DNA of 64,000 nt from Thuidium tamariscinum (lineage: Eukaryota; Streptophyta; Bryopsida; Hypnales; Thuidiaceae), in the NCBI GenBank assembly GCA_947034885.2, contig OX344753.2, forward strand, positions 30,212,689 to 30,276,688, given 5' to 3'. Numbering within the stretch: position 1 is the stretch's first letter; each line of letters opens with the position of its first letter. The notes below the pieces were generated by a model. It made no database searches and was not told the DNA's origin. It saw only the letters and a list, made by a program, of their open reading frames with translations. Both the position numbers and the translations under genes were made by a program. This document shows, piece after piece, positions 1-14,141 of this stretch.

Positions 1-2130
1 TTGCACTAGAGGCTAAGTAATAACCACCTTGCTTTTCATGAAGGTTTGTTAAAGTTTTTATATTGCATTGCATTAGAATTGTCTAATTGTATAGGCACTA
101 AAATTGTAGAAGGTAAATGAAATGATGAAGCTATACACCAATGTTTGGAGTCTTGTTCCTATAGCAAATCACAAATTCACAACTAAAAGACTTCAAAAAG
201 TAAAAAACAAATCCATGGTCATAAAGATAGTAGTCATACATCCAAAAAAATTGTATAAATAATAAATTTTTATCATTTTATAGATTTTTTGAAAAAATAA
301 ATTTGAAAAGATTAAAAAAAATTGTATTTGGATAACTACGCTCACAAGTTTGCCACCCTAGATTGGCATGCTAATGTTGCTTGGAGATATTAACACTTGA
401 AAATAATAGCTTCCTAATTTTTACCTATTTAAATCTCTTAAAATTAAATTGTATATTTGTTTGTTTTTATTCTCTATAGTTACTTATTTTAGATTATCCT
501 ACAAAAAAAATTCATTACTTTATATTTATTCATTCAACCTATAAGTCAAAACTAATGATTCTTTTTAAGAAATTTTTAATAAAAAATCTGATATTTTTTA
601 TACTACCAATGCTTATATTAAATTTAAAATCCAAAATGAAGATGTTGAAAATTTAAATTTATGTAATATGAATTTTATATATTTTTACAGACTTCACATT
701 GATCATTAAGAAATAATTCTTAGAAACACTTTTGTAAAATGGGATTTAAGAGCAAGCTACTTCAAATTTCAAGCAACTAGTATTCTAAGATCAAAATCAA
801 ATCTTAAGTGAAAAGTTACAAGAGATATAGCTTCACTAATAAAATGACAAAAATAAAAGTGTTTTCAATTAAATTTTGCCTTTTGAATCTTCATTTTCTA
901 TAAAATAGGATACAAAACTAGGGTTTGACTTTCCTTCTAAAGAACCAAGTGTTCCTTTGGAGGGCAAATGAAAGGTTGAATAAATATTTAAGATCTCAAT
1001 TAGTGGCATGATTTTTTGAAACATTTTATTACCATGGAAAAACAAATGAACTATAAGGTGTTTGGTCCAATCAATGCGTAGGAGCAAAAGCATACAATTT
1101 AGTACTATCACCTCATGTATCTATAACAACCTCATTTTATTAAACATTGTAGAATCGAGAACATCAAGCATGTCTATAGAGGGTAGAGACTCCTTCCTAT
1201 GTAGATTGAATAGCAATAATTATGTATCTATATTCCACATCCAATACTTGTTTTGAATATCGTCTTTCATAATTTTCACATAGATCTTTACGGGGTTCGA
1301 ATTGAAGGAATTTGGTGGCCAATCCATTGTTGGTTTGAACGCAAAGCTTTCCAAATGGCTAAAAACTCATTTCTTTTTATATTATGCAACCACTTGGATA
1401 GCTTATTTGAATTAATTAAGGTGTGTTTACTTGAAGTTGATCAAAAGACATTGTTTACAACAAGGTACATTATGGATGTCCATATGAATATACATGAGTC
1501 TTTATACTTGAAGGTGAAGATGAGTTCATTTTTATATGCACTATATTATGTAAATAATATATTTTTGCTTTCTACCAAAATAATTCATAAATTCAAAATC
1601 TATATGTAAAGGATAATCATGATTGATTGAATGAATATGCATCACTTATTGTATGCATATAGTTCAAATTTGATACTTCCAAACAAGTACTATTATAATG
1701 TGTGTAGTTAAATTATTTTTATTCTTTTTAAATTCACTTCACAATTGAATCAAAAGCTACATATTAGCTTTTGGAATCGAACAAAAAATATTTCACAATC
1801 TTTATTTAACAAAATCATTATTTCAAATATAAATATAAATATTTTATGATTATCGTAATTATAATATGTATTTCAAATAAAAGGCCTTTAAAGAATTTTT
1901 ATCTTAATTGTGATTAGAAGCTCTAGTACTATTTGCTTACAAAGACATTGAAAAGCCACAAGTCATTAAATAAGCACAACCATTTCATTATATCATATTA
2001 TAATAATAATATTTTATTCTATTAATATAAATAATATTACAATAATTGATTCATTTTAATACCAAAACATGTCTTGACATGAAGTTGAACTGTCATCTAT
2101 ATGTAAATTAATATATAATTGTACTTGTAG
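1..2130 (+). other. Partial upstream intron of the H+-ATPase gene, gene-free
   Basis: AT-rich sequence running up to the acceptor TTGTAG at 2130. The expected preceding protein segment (the GDGVND hinge motif region of P-type pumps) was looked for here and not found. It is therefore interpreted as the 3' part of an intron longer than 2.1 kb. Open frames at 869-1111, 1062-1256 and 1253-1609 have no recognisable features or splice context. Nothing else is seen. Confidence 0.6.
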
Positions 2131-2336
2131 GGTTGAGTGTGATCATTCATGCAATACTTACAAGTCGTTCAATATTTCAAAGAATGAAAAACTATACTAT
2201 ATATGCGGTATCCATCACTGTTCGTATAGTTGTTGGATTTTGCCTTTTGTGCCTCATCTGGCAATTTGATTTTTCTCCGTTCATGATCCTTGTTATAGCA
2301 ATTTTAAATGACGGCACCATAATGACAATATCTAAG
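2131..2336 (+). CDS. Plasma-membrane H+-ATPase (P3A type), exon with M5-M6
   Basis: This is an exon of the plant plasma-membrane proton pump, which hydrolyses ATP to export H+ and energise the cell membrane. After the acceptor at 2130 the first two bases finish a codon; translation then reads [33 protein letters not shown] and [12 protein letters not shown], close to the family's M5-M6 segment. The Arg in SITVRIV (codon 2223-2225) matches the M5 Arg (R655 in Arabidopsis AHA2). The Asp in ILNDGT (codon 2310-2312) matches the M6 proton-binding Asp (AHA2 D684), so the transport core looks functional. The exon ends in phase 0 at AAG/GTTTGT. Upstream actuator, P- and N-domain exons lie outside the window. 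The frame is intact, with no stop. Family assignment is very secure; orthology to a particular isoform cannot be told. Confidence 0.96.
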
Positions 2337-2402
2337 GTTTGTTTTCTAATTATGTATCTCTTGATAGTAGATTATAGTCAGATTTCTAAACCAAAAAATG
2401 TG

Positions 2403-2424
2403 TACATACATACATACATACATA
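2403..2424 (+). repeat. (CATA)n microsatellite in the 215-bp intron
   Basis: About five CATA units lie within the short intron 2337-2551 that separates the first two pump exons in the window. The rest of that intron is plain AT-rich sequence. Confidence 0.85.
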
Positions 2425-2551
2425 ATATACTCTATTACAGTCTATGTAGTAATTACATTTCACTAAAATATATCTATTTTTAAATGCACTCATACATAAT
2501 TTTTTATTTTAATTAAGGAATATGATATTATTTATTTTATTTCATCTAAAG

Positions 2552-2701
2552 GATATTGTAACTCCATCAAAAAAACCTGATTCTTGGAAGCTTGAAGATT
2601 TGTTTATTCAAGGAATCTGTTTGGGTTTTTATCAAGCCATCATGACAATTGTTTTTTACTATCTTATGCATCAAACTACATGGATTGAAAACAAATTTAA
2701 A
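2552..2701 (+). CDS. Plasma-membrane H+-ATPase, exon with M6-M7 loop and M7
   Basis: Exactly 50 codons between the acceptor CTAAAG (2551) and the donor GTAAGA (2702), in phase 0 at both ends. It reads DIVTPSKKPDSWKLEDLF, then GICLGFYQAIMTIVFYYLMHQ and ends ENKFK. This aligns with the DRVKPS.PDSWKL motif and transmembrane segment M7 of plant P3A pumps, directly following the previous exon's TISK. The donor is followed by 15.9 kb of intron. The intron's first codons happen to read VR, the same residues that start the next exon (FGVRS in the family), so an ORF caller overruns the true exon end by two residues. No damage is seen. Confidence 0.95.
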
Positions 2702-3179
2702 GTAAGATAAATTTTTATCATTATGTTGATAAAAGTCTAGACATTTTTAATTTATATTGCTTTCTAAACCAAGTATTCAATATATTTCTATAAATGTTCT
2801 TATCCTAAACTGATTTAACAAAATTTGATAATGAAAATTTATCAAATGCTTAATCTTCTTCTGGCAATTATCTTCATAAAACTCTATATATCAATAACTA
2901 ATAACTGATATTTTATATATTTTTATTGAAAATGATCTAATATATTAATATTTATTTTTGAATAAATAATGCTTATATATTTTTTCCTAAATAAATAATT
3001 GTGCTATAATTATGCATTTGTTCCATTCCAAAATGATCTTTTTGTTGATCTTTGTGACATTGTAAATTTGTCAAAATTGACTCTTGATTGCTGTAAAAGA
3101 CCAATAAATCAACTTTGTATAATAGTTCTCCCTCCATCCATGTAGTCATCAATCAAAAGACAAATGAAATGATTAAAAG

Positions 3180-3569
3180 GATCAATCAACAAATATGACT
3201 CTATACCTACCCGCAAACTAAAAAACCTCATAACTTTTGACTCATTAATCCAAATGGAATGATTCAAAGCTTCCCATGTTTGTATAAATCTAAAGAATCA
3301 TCTTGAAATTTCACTTTGAAGAAGAAGAAAAAATTTGAAGAAGTTTTTTCAGCTGCCCGGGCTGCCCGCCAAGTAAAGAAAACAACATATCCTGCTATAA
3401 CTTTTTAACCGTGAAGTCAAAAGTTATGAAAATTATTGGGCCTTAAAGCTACTCCTTGGGCAGACATTGTATCAAAATTTTTAAGAAAATAAATAAAAAC
3501 TCCATCCGTAGTGAGCAGCCCAAAAAATTTATAATCTCAAAAAACGTTGTTTAGGGCTTTAGGGGTTAA
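3180..3569 (+). mobile_element. TTAA-family repeat, truncated copy (right end)
   Basis: The right terminus CTTTAGGGG is followed by TTAA at 3566-3569. Inside are the family's signature blocks 'CATAACTTTTGACTCATTAA' and 'AATGGAATGATTCAAAGC', plus CTGCCCG clusters. No matching left end (TTAACCCCTAAA) is present, so about half the element is missing. It has the same orientation as the full copies at 7.0 and 11.0 kb. Confidence 0.7.
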
Positions 3570-6500
3570 TATGTAGATACAAGAGGAAGTTGGTGCCCTT
3601 GAAAGATTCTATAAGGGGACTAATTCCCTTCTCAAAACACCTTGTATAGCCATTATTTGTCACGTTAACATGTTGATTCATTTAGTTGGGCTTTTTAGCC
3701 AATTCTAAGCCAAAATTGCTAAACATGAGTTTTTGGAGAATTTCAAGCTCCTTTTGTTGTTCTTTTACAAGATTTGAAGGATTTTAAGTTCCTTCAAATC
3801 TTACTAACTTACCTATAGTTGTTTGAAATTTGTACACTAGTTTGTTGAGTTTTTATCAAATTTTGCTGACATTTGTATTGTCTTAATTCTTAGGAAAAAA
3901 ACTCACCTTTCCTTAGCAATGCAACTTTAGAGGGCCTTGAGTTGAAGTTTTAGTCTCATAGTACTAACTAATATGTGTTTGTACTAACCAAATTGTACTA
4001 AACCATATCAAACTAACTATAAAATATGTGTCATATTGACTTTTGCTTAGTCCGGGCTTCATATTTCTAAAATTGTAGTATTTTTCTTGCATGCCAATAC
4101 TTTGTTATAGAAATGTTAAAATTTTGGCAAAATACCAATAGACGACAAAGCTTTAACTTATAGAGTCCTAGAGAAATCTCAAGAAATAGTGCAATTTATT
4201 TATAGTTGAATCTTGGGGGAGTTACCAAGTTTAGTTTCCATAATTTAAGTTTAGAAACTCAACCTAGCTTCCAAAGTATAGGAACCAAAATAAATCCAAG
4301 ATAGTGTTTGGCTTTGTGATTTTCAAAACCTTCAAGAATTTATATTTTTCTTAATATCTAAGAAAATCAGCACCAAAAAAGTCACTTTTGGTATTCAAAA
4401 TACCAAAAATATTAAAATTAGTGATAGGAGTATAGAAGACAAAGAATAGAAAAGCCCAATAGAGCTAGGAAAATACTAAAGAGATAAAGCCAACCAACCA
4501 ATTGTGTTAAATTAACAATGAGAGCCTTTCTAGATTGAAGCTAGTTATGCGGTGCCACATTAGTATGCCAACTCATATTATAAAAAGTATTTGTTTTTTA
4601 GAATGTTAGTGCAAAAACTTATATTATGTTTTTGATTTCCCTAGGTTTATAAATTATTATGTCTACAAAAATGCTTCAAAGTTGATAAGGAAAAAATGTG
4701 TCAAAATTACCAAAAATAAGAGGTAAATCCCACAAGTTTTTTGAAAACATCCCTAAAAATGTAGTGGGTTGAATCCTTGAAAAATTGCCATGTAGATGCT
4801 ATGTCATGGATTCATTAGCCCTGCCCTTTCTAACAATTAATTAATTTTTTAATTTAAATTTTTTTTCCAAAATAGCTTGACAATTCAACGACATGGCATA
4901 TATAATTAAGAGGAATGTGTAGAAACTGAAGTTTCTTGTGATGCAAGTATATTGCTAAAGATGTCTATATGAATGTTAAGTTTGAACATGCTACTTAGAT
5001 TGTTTAATTGCTTGTTGTCTCGTATGTTTTACATATACATTGCAATGTTACTTTTGCTTTAATCTTTTAAGGACCGTGGTTGATTTGAGGGGTGGGCGTA
5101 GTTCTTCAAAAAAATGAATTTTGTGGCCACTCAAAGGATGTAATCTTAGATCAAACTGTATTAAGTGTTTCCATCAGGGAGATTCTTCAACCTTACAAAA
5201 AATCAAACTCATCCAACAGTACAAATTGCTATAAATAAAATAGAAGGTCCATAAATCAACCTTTTAAGGGCTAGAATTGAATTTTGGGAAGGTGGAACAT
5301 CTTTAAATATTTTTCAGTAAACTTTTCTTGAGAGACAAGTAGAATAGGCATCTAACCCAAATTGTTTCATATTTTTTGAAGCTTTTTGAAATTAGTTACA
5401 AATTTTTAAAGTTCACAAAAAATAGTCATATGTGGTCATCAAAAGCAATACCCTTCTAAAATGTGCAGATTTGGTACATTGAAGAAAGAAAAATGTACCT
5501 CTAAATCATGTTTGCTTTTAGAGCCTTGTTGGAATTTGAGTTGTTTCCTTTAATCCTCAAAAATCAATGACTTGAATGACCCTTTAGAATTTGCACTACA
5601 TAAATTGCAATGCATAAGTTTACTTTGGGCATTCATGAGAGTACAAAGCAACACTTATGCCTTGTCAAGACATCAAGATACAAAAAAATCACAAATTAGT
5701 TGATATTTTTTTATATTTTTGTTCAACACTTCCCATTTGGGTATCCAGGCCATTTGAGTTTGCAACCTCATAGCTAATGCATTAATGCTCCAATTCACTT
5801 GAAATTGGTTTAGTTTGAAGCGCATGAAGACACTCTAATTGCGTTACTCTTTAAGATTTTTGTGATCAAATGTATTTTGAACAGTACTAGACCAAGAGTG
5901 CAAAAATCAACCAAAAAGTGGTCAACCAGTCCTTAAAGGGTTAACTATTTCTTGGTTTACATAGTGAGAAATGTTTGTTGAAGAAATTTGTGGAATTTTT
6001 GTGTTGTCTTGCTATGCTTAGCAGTGTTGCATTGAAATTGAGGTGCACCACAATTTCATGCACACATTATTTGTGACATCTATAATAACAACACTAAAAA
6101 TAAAGGATGTTGTGTTGCTAATTTTCACCAATATTCCTAATGTCTTAGACATTAACAACAATTCTTCACCTTGTCCATTCATTTTCTTGTATGTTTTTTC
6201 CTTCAAGTACTTGCCTATGAATTAGATATTTCAAATGATCTAGCAAATTTTTTGTACAACTTCCCTATACAAATTCTAACAATTTTGCAACTCTGACAAG
6301 AAGACTTCTATCTAGGTAGATTTTTTAGAAGATATTCAGGTCAATAGGCATATGATAACTAATCTAGTCTAGTATAGAAACATATACATAAACAATACAA
6401 TAACACTACAAACTTTATACATACGGGAACCAAAATGCTACTATCTATTCCAACTACATTCCAAAAAAAAGATCAAAAGCTATGAATCTTATTCTTGTGA

Positions 6501-7006
6501 GGTGGGAAGGCTAAGTAAGGGGCACAATTTTGCATTTGGCTTGTCATTTGTCCTAATATATTTCTCTACATCTTTTGATTATGGACATAAACAATTTTCC
6601 AAGTGAACTAATAGAAATTTATTTTGAGGATGAGATATAGATACACTCACACACTTGTTTAATGTGCATGCAATTCATCAAAATAAATAAAAATTGTTCT
6701 AAAAGATGGTCTTTCTTACACTCAAAGTCACCTAATCTACATATGCCTCTTAAGAACAATTTTTTTTGTTCAAGACTTCAGAGAGATGTTTCCTTACACC
6801 TATAGTCACTCTACTAGTAATTGCCTTTTGTGAGAGAAAATTTCTTATTAAGGAATTTGACCTTTCTTCTACCTATAGTAGCCCTTGTAAGGTTGCCTTT
6901 TTTTATACACAATTTAGAAGACAATAAAATACTTTTCAAAGAATAAAGGACCATGACTCTTCTATAATAATCATGAATGAATGATTTGTCATACTAATAT
7001 TTGATT

Positions 7007-7938
7007 TTAACCCCTAAAGGTTTTTGACTATGTTTTCACCAAAATTGCTCCAAAACTGTCATTTTTAGGATAACTATCAAATTTTAGAAAAAAAACATTT
7101 TTAGAATAATGTAACCGTAGGATCTTAGTGTACACTAGTTTGAGATCATGTACAAAAAATTTCAGAAAATTCCGCCATGTAGATTGTAAGATAATAGTGC
7201 TTGAAGTTACAAAAATCCCTTTTTTATCACTGCGGCAATCCGGGTAGCTGCACTTCAGAAGGCCACATTTGTATGAAAAAATATTCAAAAGGGTGAAACT
7301 TTTTGGATTCATTCTTCAATTCAAGTTGGCTACATGCTCAAAAAATTTCAAATCATTTCGAATTGTACAACATGTACAAAAAAATAGTAAGCAGAGAGAA
7401 GTAGAGAATGATTCAAAACACTAAATGTTTAACAATTTATTTATTGAATTGAAAAATGCCAATCTCAATGGTTAAAATGTTGTAATAAACATTCTACACC
7501 CAATGTTTTTTGTTTTTTTCAAAAATATTGAAAATTGAGTAAAATAAAGGACTTCAAAGTTTATTTTAGAGTAGAGAATCCATAACTACCCACAAACTAA
7601 AATTCTTCATAACTTTTGACTCATTAATCCAAATGGAATGATTCAAAGATTTCCACATATATATAAATCTATAAAACCAATTTCAAATTTTGGTTTCCAA
7701 ATAAAGTGATTTTTTCTAGTCTACCCAAACTACCCGAGTTGAGAAACAAACAACATATTATGCAATAACTTTTCAACTATGTAGTCAAAAGTCATGAAAA
7801 TTGTTGGGCTTGAAAGATACTCCTTCGTCCACACCTTCTATTAAATTTTGGTTCCAAAATATAGAAATCTCTAGTCACACGTACCTGCCCAAAATCGCTA
7901 TGTTGCCAAAAAAAGCACTTTGGTCCTTTAGGGGTTAA
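7007..7938 (+). mobile_element. TTAA-family DNA element, full-length copy (924 bp plus TTAA)
   Basis: TTAA (7007-7010) is followed by CCCCTAAA, and the right end TTTAGGGG (ending 7934) is followed by TTAA (7935-7938). The termini are inverted and the TTAA looks like a target duplication. Internal blocks are shared with copies at 3.2, 11.0 and 14.1 kb. It has no coding capacity; frames at 7028-7312 and 7792-7995 are just open stretches shared by copies. TTAA duplications with C-rich ends are typical of piggyBac and Kolobok transposons; which one mobilised this family is inference. Confidence 0.8.
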
Positions 7939-7989
7939 ACACAATAAACAAAGGGTGATGATTTGAAGAAGAAATTCTTTTATGATGTA

Positions 7990-8750
7990 TTGCAATTAAA
8001 GATTCATCCCTGTACTCATCAATTACTTGTAATGTTGATTTAAAATAAACAAATAGAATGATGAGATTTAAGTGACTATTTTTCATTTTCATTTTTGCAA
8101 TTGTCCAAAATTCATCTTCATTGTGAATTATTTGTAACTTTGATTTTAATATAAAAACATTAAATTGACACCTAGATTAAAATTAACCCACCTATTTTTG
8201 CAACCTCAAAGAATCATTCTATTCATATATTATTTGGCACGTTGATTATAAAAAAATTCGATGGTAAATAATGATTCAAATAAGAAACTCTCCTTTTAAT
8301 TTTTGGATATTCTCAAAAAGTCTTTGTAATCATTAATCATTTGTTGCGTTGATTTTTAGAATTTAAAATAAAAGATTTAAATTCAATAAAAGCCTTTCTA
8401 TTTCTATTTTGCAATTCTTTAAGAATCCTTATCATGAATTATTATTTTTAATCTATTTTGTAAATAAAAAATAAATATTGAAGATTTTAAGTTTGAATTT
8501 ATGTATTTCATTTGTTACAACTTTCTTGAACTCCCTCTAATTGTAGAAATTTATGGAAGGAATTTACAGTTTTTTTTAGAATAAAATAAAAATTCATTCT
8601 AATCATGTAGTACTTGTTACACTAAATTAAAAACTGAAAATTTAAGAGAAAACTCTTTTATTCCATTTTTTTTGGAATTCATAAAGAATTCTTCTAACAT
8701 TTAATTATTTATAAATTTGATTATATACATATGAAAAATAACTTATGGAG
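7990..8750 (+). repeat. Degenerate tandem repeat, roughly 100-150-bp units
   Basis: Loosely repeated blocks of the form 'CTTcAT..TGAATTATTTGTAA.TTTGAT' followed by AAAATAAA occur about five times. The units are strongly diverged, so unit length and copy number are only approximate. Confidence 0.35.
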
Positions 8751-8849
8751 ATTTAAATAAAAAAAATTTCATGCATTTTAATGAATTGAGTTGATAGTTT
8801 TGGAAATTTTAAAACATATGTAAAATTTAAAGTTAATAAAAAATTATTG

Positions 8850-9385
8850 GGTAGAAGAAAGGTTTTAGATTCAAGTAGAATCTAAATTGTTAATAGCTCT
8901 AAGATAGAATTAGAATACACTAATCTCAATGGTGAGATTATTCTAGCAAGAAGTCTTTACTTTTTAAATATTTTTTCAAATTATAAAAATTGAGCTCAGA
9001 AATTAATTTATTAATTTATTTCTTAAAAGATGCTCTAATTTCTTGGAAAATAAGATTGTGTATAATTTTTACATAACAAATTCAAATGGAATGAATCAAA
9101 GCTTCCCATGTATATAAACTACAATATATAATAAAATAAAATAAAGTCCAAAGTCTTAAAAAAAAATTATATGCGAGGGGCCTACTTATAGAACTAAAAA
9201 AAACGCATTTTGTACCACAACTTTTGCCACAATGCATTGACTAAAATGCATTGACTAGAAAATTATATTCCTAGGAAGCTAATTTGTTCATCTATGTTTA
9301 CAAAAAAACTTCAAATATTCATGATGAATATTTAAATTGTAGGGGCCTTCTCAAAACCTATTTTTTTGGTTAGGGGACAATAGAT
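8850..9385 (+). mobile_element. Decayed TTAA-family copy
   Basis: The interior matches the copy at 30.36-31.30 kb: blocks 'TTAATAGCTCT', 'ATTAATCTCAATG' and 'AATGGAATGAATCAAAGC' in the same order. The right end reads GGTTAGGGG followed by ACAA instead of TTAA. The left end is not recognisable. Confidence 0.5.
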
Positions 9386-10994
9386 CTTTACAGGCTAAAT
9401 CTAGAGCTCTTATTAAAAACTATTGAATTAATTTTTATTTATTTTATAATTTTAGGTGAAATTTAAATGATATTATTTTTTTCCAAATTCAAACTGTTGT
9501 AGGTTTTTTTGAATTATTTACTCAATTCTTAAGTTAATTTTTTAAAATTAGATCATAAAGATTATAAAAAAACATATATTTTTGTTTTTGATTATTCAAT
9601 ATTTATTTTAAGCAAATTGTAAGAATTTTTTTGTCTTCAACTCATTTTATTGGAGGTCATGATTATGTAGAGAAGAAACAATTGAATATACTATTACATT
9701 GTTCTTTGTGCAAATTTCAATGCAAATTTAGTGCACATCAAGCATTTCTACGTAGTTAGGTAAAAGAACTTTATATACCAACGTGTACAACTATTCATTT
9801 ATAGATTGTTGCCAATTTGTTTAATTCTTGAATTTAGTGGGTGATTTTTTCTTAAAAGATAAATGGATGAATTATACTATTGCAAGGAAGGTGTGAGATT
9901 TTGATTTTTCCAATTAATGCCAACATATTTGTTGGTTGATTTCAAAAATTTAAGAAACATTTTATTAGAGATTCCATCTACTTGCCTTTTGTTTTTAATT
10001 TGTATTATAGTTCTTGTAGGAAGATATCAAAACACATTTTTCATTTATAAATTTCGATTCTTTGAAATTTTTAATGAGCACAAATGAATTTCCATGTTCT
10101 TATGGAAAATGTCATGTGCAACATTATAGAGCCCAAATTTAGTGGAAAAAAGATATTTCTAAACTATTGTAAATGTACAATAACGACATTTGTTAATGAA
10201 GAAAATGTTGAAACATATAACAATATATACCCTTTAACAACAAGCATCTTGTCCACATTGTTAAATATCATGTTCAAGCTCAATTCTACCCTTCAAATGT
10301 TGTATAGGTTTCAGTTTTATATTTTGTAATAAAAGAGTATATATTTTTTTATCAATATAAAAATCTCTACAATTGTGTTAAAAATCAATAGTTTTAAAAT
10401 TTGACACTAAAACTTAAACTCAAACTAAATTATAGATTATAACAAAAAAGCCCACAAATAACTTGAAATTACCACTCTAATATAGATAACAATGAAAAAT
10501 CAATAAGATATTAACATATTATTGTTTTATTATTAAAACTTGGATACTCTTAGCTATAATCTTCCAATCAAATGACTAATTTGAAGCTCAATTTTATCTT
10601 TATGATATTTTGGGATGCTAAATAATATCTTTTTTTTAATCTTGGATTTTGATGTCTTCTTCAATGTTCATTTAAGTAATTTTTTGAATTTATAATGTTT
10701 CAAATATTAAAAAAATTAATAATTTGAAATACAAAGAATAAAATAAATTTTTATAAACTATAGGTTGTATTGAAATAAAATGAGATTACCAATAAAAAAA
10801 AAGTAAAAATGAGCCAATGGTTTTTATTTTCTTTCAAAAAAATAAAAATGAAAGTATGAATCATGGCAAACTCACAAAGTTAACTTGTTTAATTTAGATT
10901 TCCATGCATTGAGTTTAGAATTGCAAAAATTCATATGACTTTTGGAAATTTTGAATTTCAATTTTGAAATGAAAATAAAATTATATTTCATTGT

Positions 10995-11848
10995 TTAATC
11001 CCTAAATGTATTTGACTATATTTTGCCAAAAACGTTCCAAAACTATCACTTCTAGTATAAGACCCAAATCTTTGAAAAAAAGAAATTTAAGACACATGTA
11101 ACCATAGGATCTTATAGTACACTAGTTTGAGAATTGAATTATTCGTAAAGTACACTAAACCGGGGTTTAAACCCATGAGTTTTGTCAAAAAGCCGGTTGA
11201 GTTAAAAAAAAGTCGAAATAAAAGTCGGTATGGAACTTATTTTTCCATTGAAATGGTGCCTAAAAAAGTTTGGTCTCCACTTTTGAAGTCATGTGAGGTC
11301 AATATCTTGCAAAAAAGTTTGATGCTTCAACTATAGTTGCCTTCTCAACTTCAAAAAAAGTCATGCCCAAAGTGGGGGGGACTTTACAAATAACTCAAAT
11401 ATGTGGAAAAAATTTCAAAAAATCCCACCATGTAGATTGCAAGATAATAGTGTTGATTTTGGAGTATAGATTCTATAACTTCCTATAAACCACCTTCAAA
11501 CTAAAACTCCCATAACTTTCATCTCATGAATCAAAATGGAATGATTCAAAGCTTTCCAAGTAGATAAAGATCTAAAGAACCAATTTCAAATTTCAAATTA
11601 TTAAAACAAGTTTTTTCATTTGCCTAGGCTGCTTGAGTGCTTGCCGAGTACGAAAAATCACATATCATGCAATAACTTTTTATCTATGTTGTCAAAAGTT
11701 ATGAAAATTGTTGGGCCTTAAAGCTACTCCTTGGACACACATTGCATCAAAATTTTGAAGAAAAAACAACAAAAAACTCCATTTGTAGTGAGCTACCTAA
11801 AATTGCTATATTGACAAAAAAAATGTAGTTTGAGCATTTAGGGGTTAA
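10995..11848 (+). mobile_element. TTAA-family DNA element, full-length copy
   Basis: TTAA (10995-10998) then TCCCTAAA; the right end TTTAGGGG (ending 11844) is followed by TTAA (11845-11848). It shares the 'AGGATCTTA.AGTACACTAGTTTGAG' and 'CATGTAGATTG.AAGATAATAGTG' blocks with the 7.0-kb copy in the same orientation. One terminal C has become T. Open frame 11127-11336 is not a gene. Confidence 0.78.
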
Positions 11849-14141
11849 GTATAGGTTGTATATAGTAGAATTTATATAAAACAAATTTTTATAAGCCATT
11901 AACTTCTCAAAAGTGATATTATTCCTCCGGTCTTGGCCTAGATGCATTGGAATAGAATATAAAAAAGATTTAAAAAAGATTTAAAAACTAGGAATTAAAA
12001 AATAAAATAAACAAACAACTTAACTATTATTGGAATTGGTATTCAAATACATGTCAATTTGGTGAACTTGATTTTAGTATAGGTATACCTCAAAATTTCA
12101 ATCCATTGAAGAGGTCTTCAAAAGTCATTATTGCAATAGCCTTTCTCTAAAGTAATAACCTCTCTAATGTAATAATATTTTCCTTTAGTCCCAAGGTTAT
12201 TACTATAAGGAAGTTTTACTATACAAATATAGATATTTTTGTATAGCCAATAAACAATAGTTGAAGTTATCAAAATAATGGTTAAATACTATGTTGCCTA
12301 GCTTTATGGATGCAATAATAGTTACTACATGCAAACACATTAATTAGAAAAGCAAGTTAATACATGCAATGTCTAAAAGCAAAACATTTAAAACTGCCAA
12401 AGTTTAAACCTTATTTTATTAGTTTAGTTTTTTTCAAAAATAATAGGTACATATAGAAATATATAATTCTATAAAATTCACGCAATCTATTGAAATTTTG
12501 TTCTAAATTTTCTCCCATCAAATATTTTATTATGATGGTGTATGTAAATATAATAGTATCTATAAATTTAAAAAAAAACACTATCCAAGCAAATATATGT
12601 AGCCAAAAAACACACATTGGATGTTCAATTTTGAAAGGTGAATGCAAAAATTGATTGTTCATTGGTAAAATTCAATTGAAAAACTTGTTTTTGTTACTAG
12701 TTTGAGGCAAAGCAATGAAGCTTGACAAATTTAGTTTTGATTCCATTAAGATAATTCTTGGAATCCAAAATATTTGTAAAGCAATTGCAAGCTCAATTTG
12801 TTAGAATTGAATGAAAGAATAAGAATAATTTTGAAATCAATCCAAAGATTCACATTGTGATTTTTCTATGGAGCCAAACATTTATTCCATTCAAACATTG
12901 AAGATATAGAATAAGTGGTATAGAAATTAGAAGTTGATCGTAACTTCATCCAATTTTAAAAATTGTATAAGAAAATAGTGACATATTTTCTATTAGATTT
13001 GTTTGCTACTCTAAGAAATTTCTTAAGAGAAATACTATTTCAAAACCTAATTTAAGTAGAAATTTGAAAATGTTAGAATGCAAAACTCACTACTTGCTTC
13101 ATTACATATAAGATTTGAATTTCATATTTATTTTCTAAATTTTGCATCTTTTTATCGCAAAATAAATTTGGAGATCCTTCAATATCTTATATAGAATTTG
13201 AAATGATATATGTGTTCAAATCTATAAGATAATAATTAATCTAATGGAAAGTATGATTTTCTTCTTTGAACAACTTTCAAAATTGAATATTTTCATCATA
13301 AAATTCTACCCGCTTTTATTTATTTACAATAACTCCAATGTTTAAATCAATTAAAATTGAATGGTTTAAATAAACTTAGACATTTTTTATTGATTGTTTT
13401 TACTTGGGATAAGTCAAAGAAAATTATAAGCTACAGCTTTGACTTTAATTTAGAAGGTATTACTATAATGTGAGTTTCCTAGTTGTATATTCTACTTTAA
13501 TTATTTTTTCAAATTAATAATTACCAATTTTTTTCTAAAATTTATTTTTGGTAAAAATATTCTAATATTTTAATATGTATTATAATTCATTTATTTTATT
13601 TTGTATATTTTAAAAAAAAATTTAAAATAATTTGAATTTTTCTAAATTACTTTGATGATAAAAATCCATGTGTTAATAGTATCATGAAGCCTAGATTTAA
13701 CTTGATTGTAATTATTTGAATTGAAGCTCTTAAAAGTGTTAAAATTTAAGATTCCATTGTACTTATCAATTTTGAAATTTGTCAACTTGAATAGGACAAC
13801 AATTAAAGTTGGATAAAATAATGTTTTATCCAAATGGCATTAGAAAATTTAACTTTAGTGAAAAAATATTTCCAAAGTATTTGAAATAACGTCTATAACT
13901 TTTATTGAAGCCTTCAAAAAGAAAATGGATTTTTTAACCTACAATTAACTTAGTATTCTACATGTTTTGAGTAGAATAATTTAAAAATAATAATTAATAT
14001 GCAATTATACCCAAATAAGATATGGATTTGTATTAAAAATAGAATAATTGAAGTTGTATGTAATTGTAAGTGTTAAGCTTTGACTTAAATCCTAATTTAA
14101 ATATCCCATTCACAATTTTTGAGTACAACTACTATACTTGT

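Noticed and set aside
2552..2710. ORF ending ...KFKVR as the true exon end
   Set aside because: VR comes from the intron donor GTAAGA; the real VR is at the start of the next exon (18576), which is in phase and continues the conserved order.
6018..6225. Overlapping 62- and 60-residue frames on both strands
   Set aside because: Random open stretches in AT-rich intron sequence; no conserved motif.
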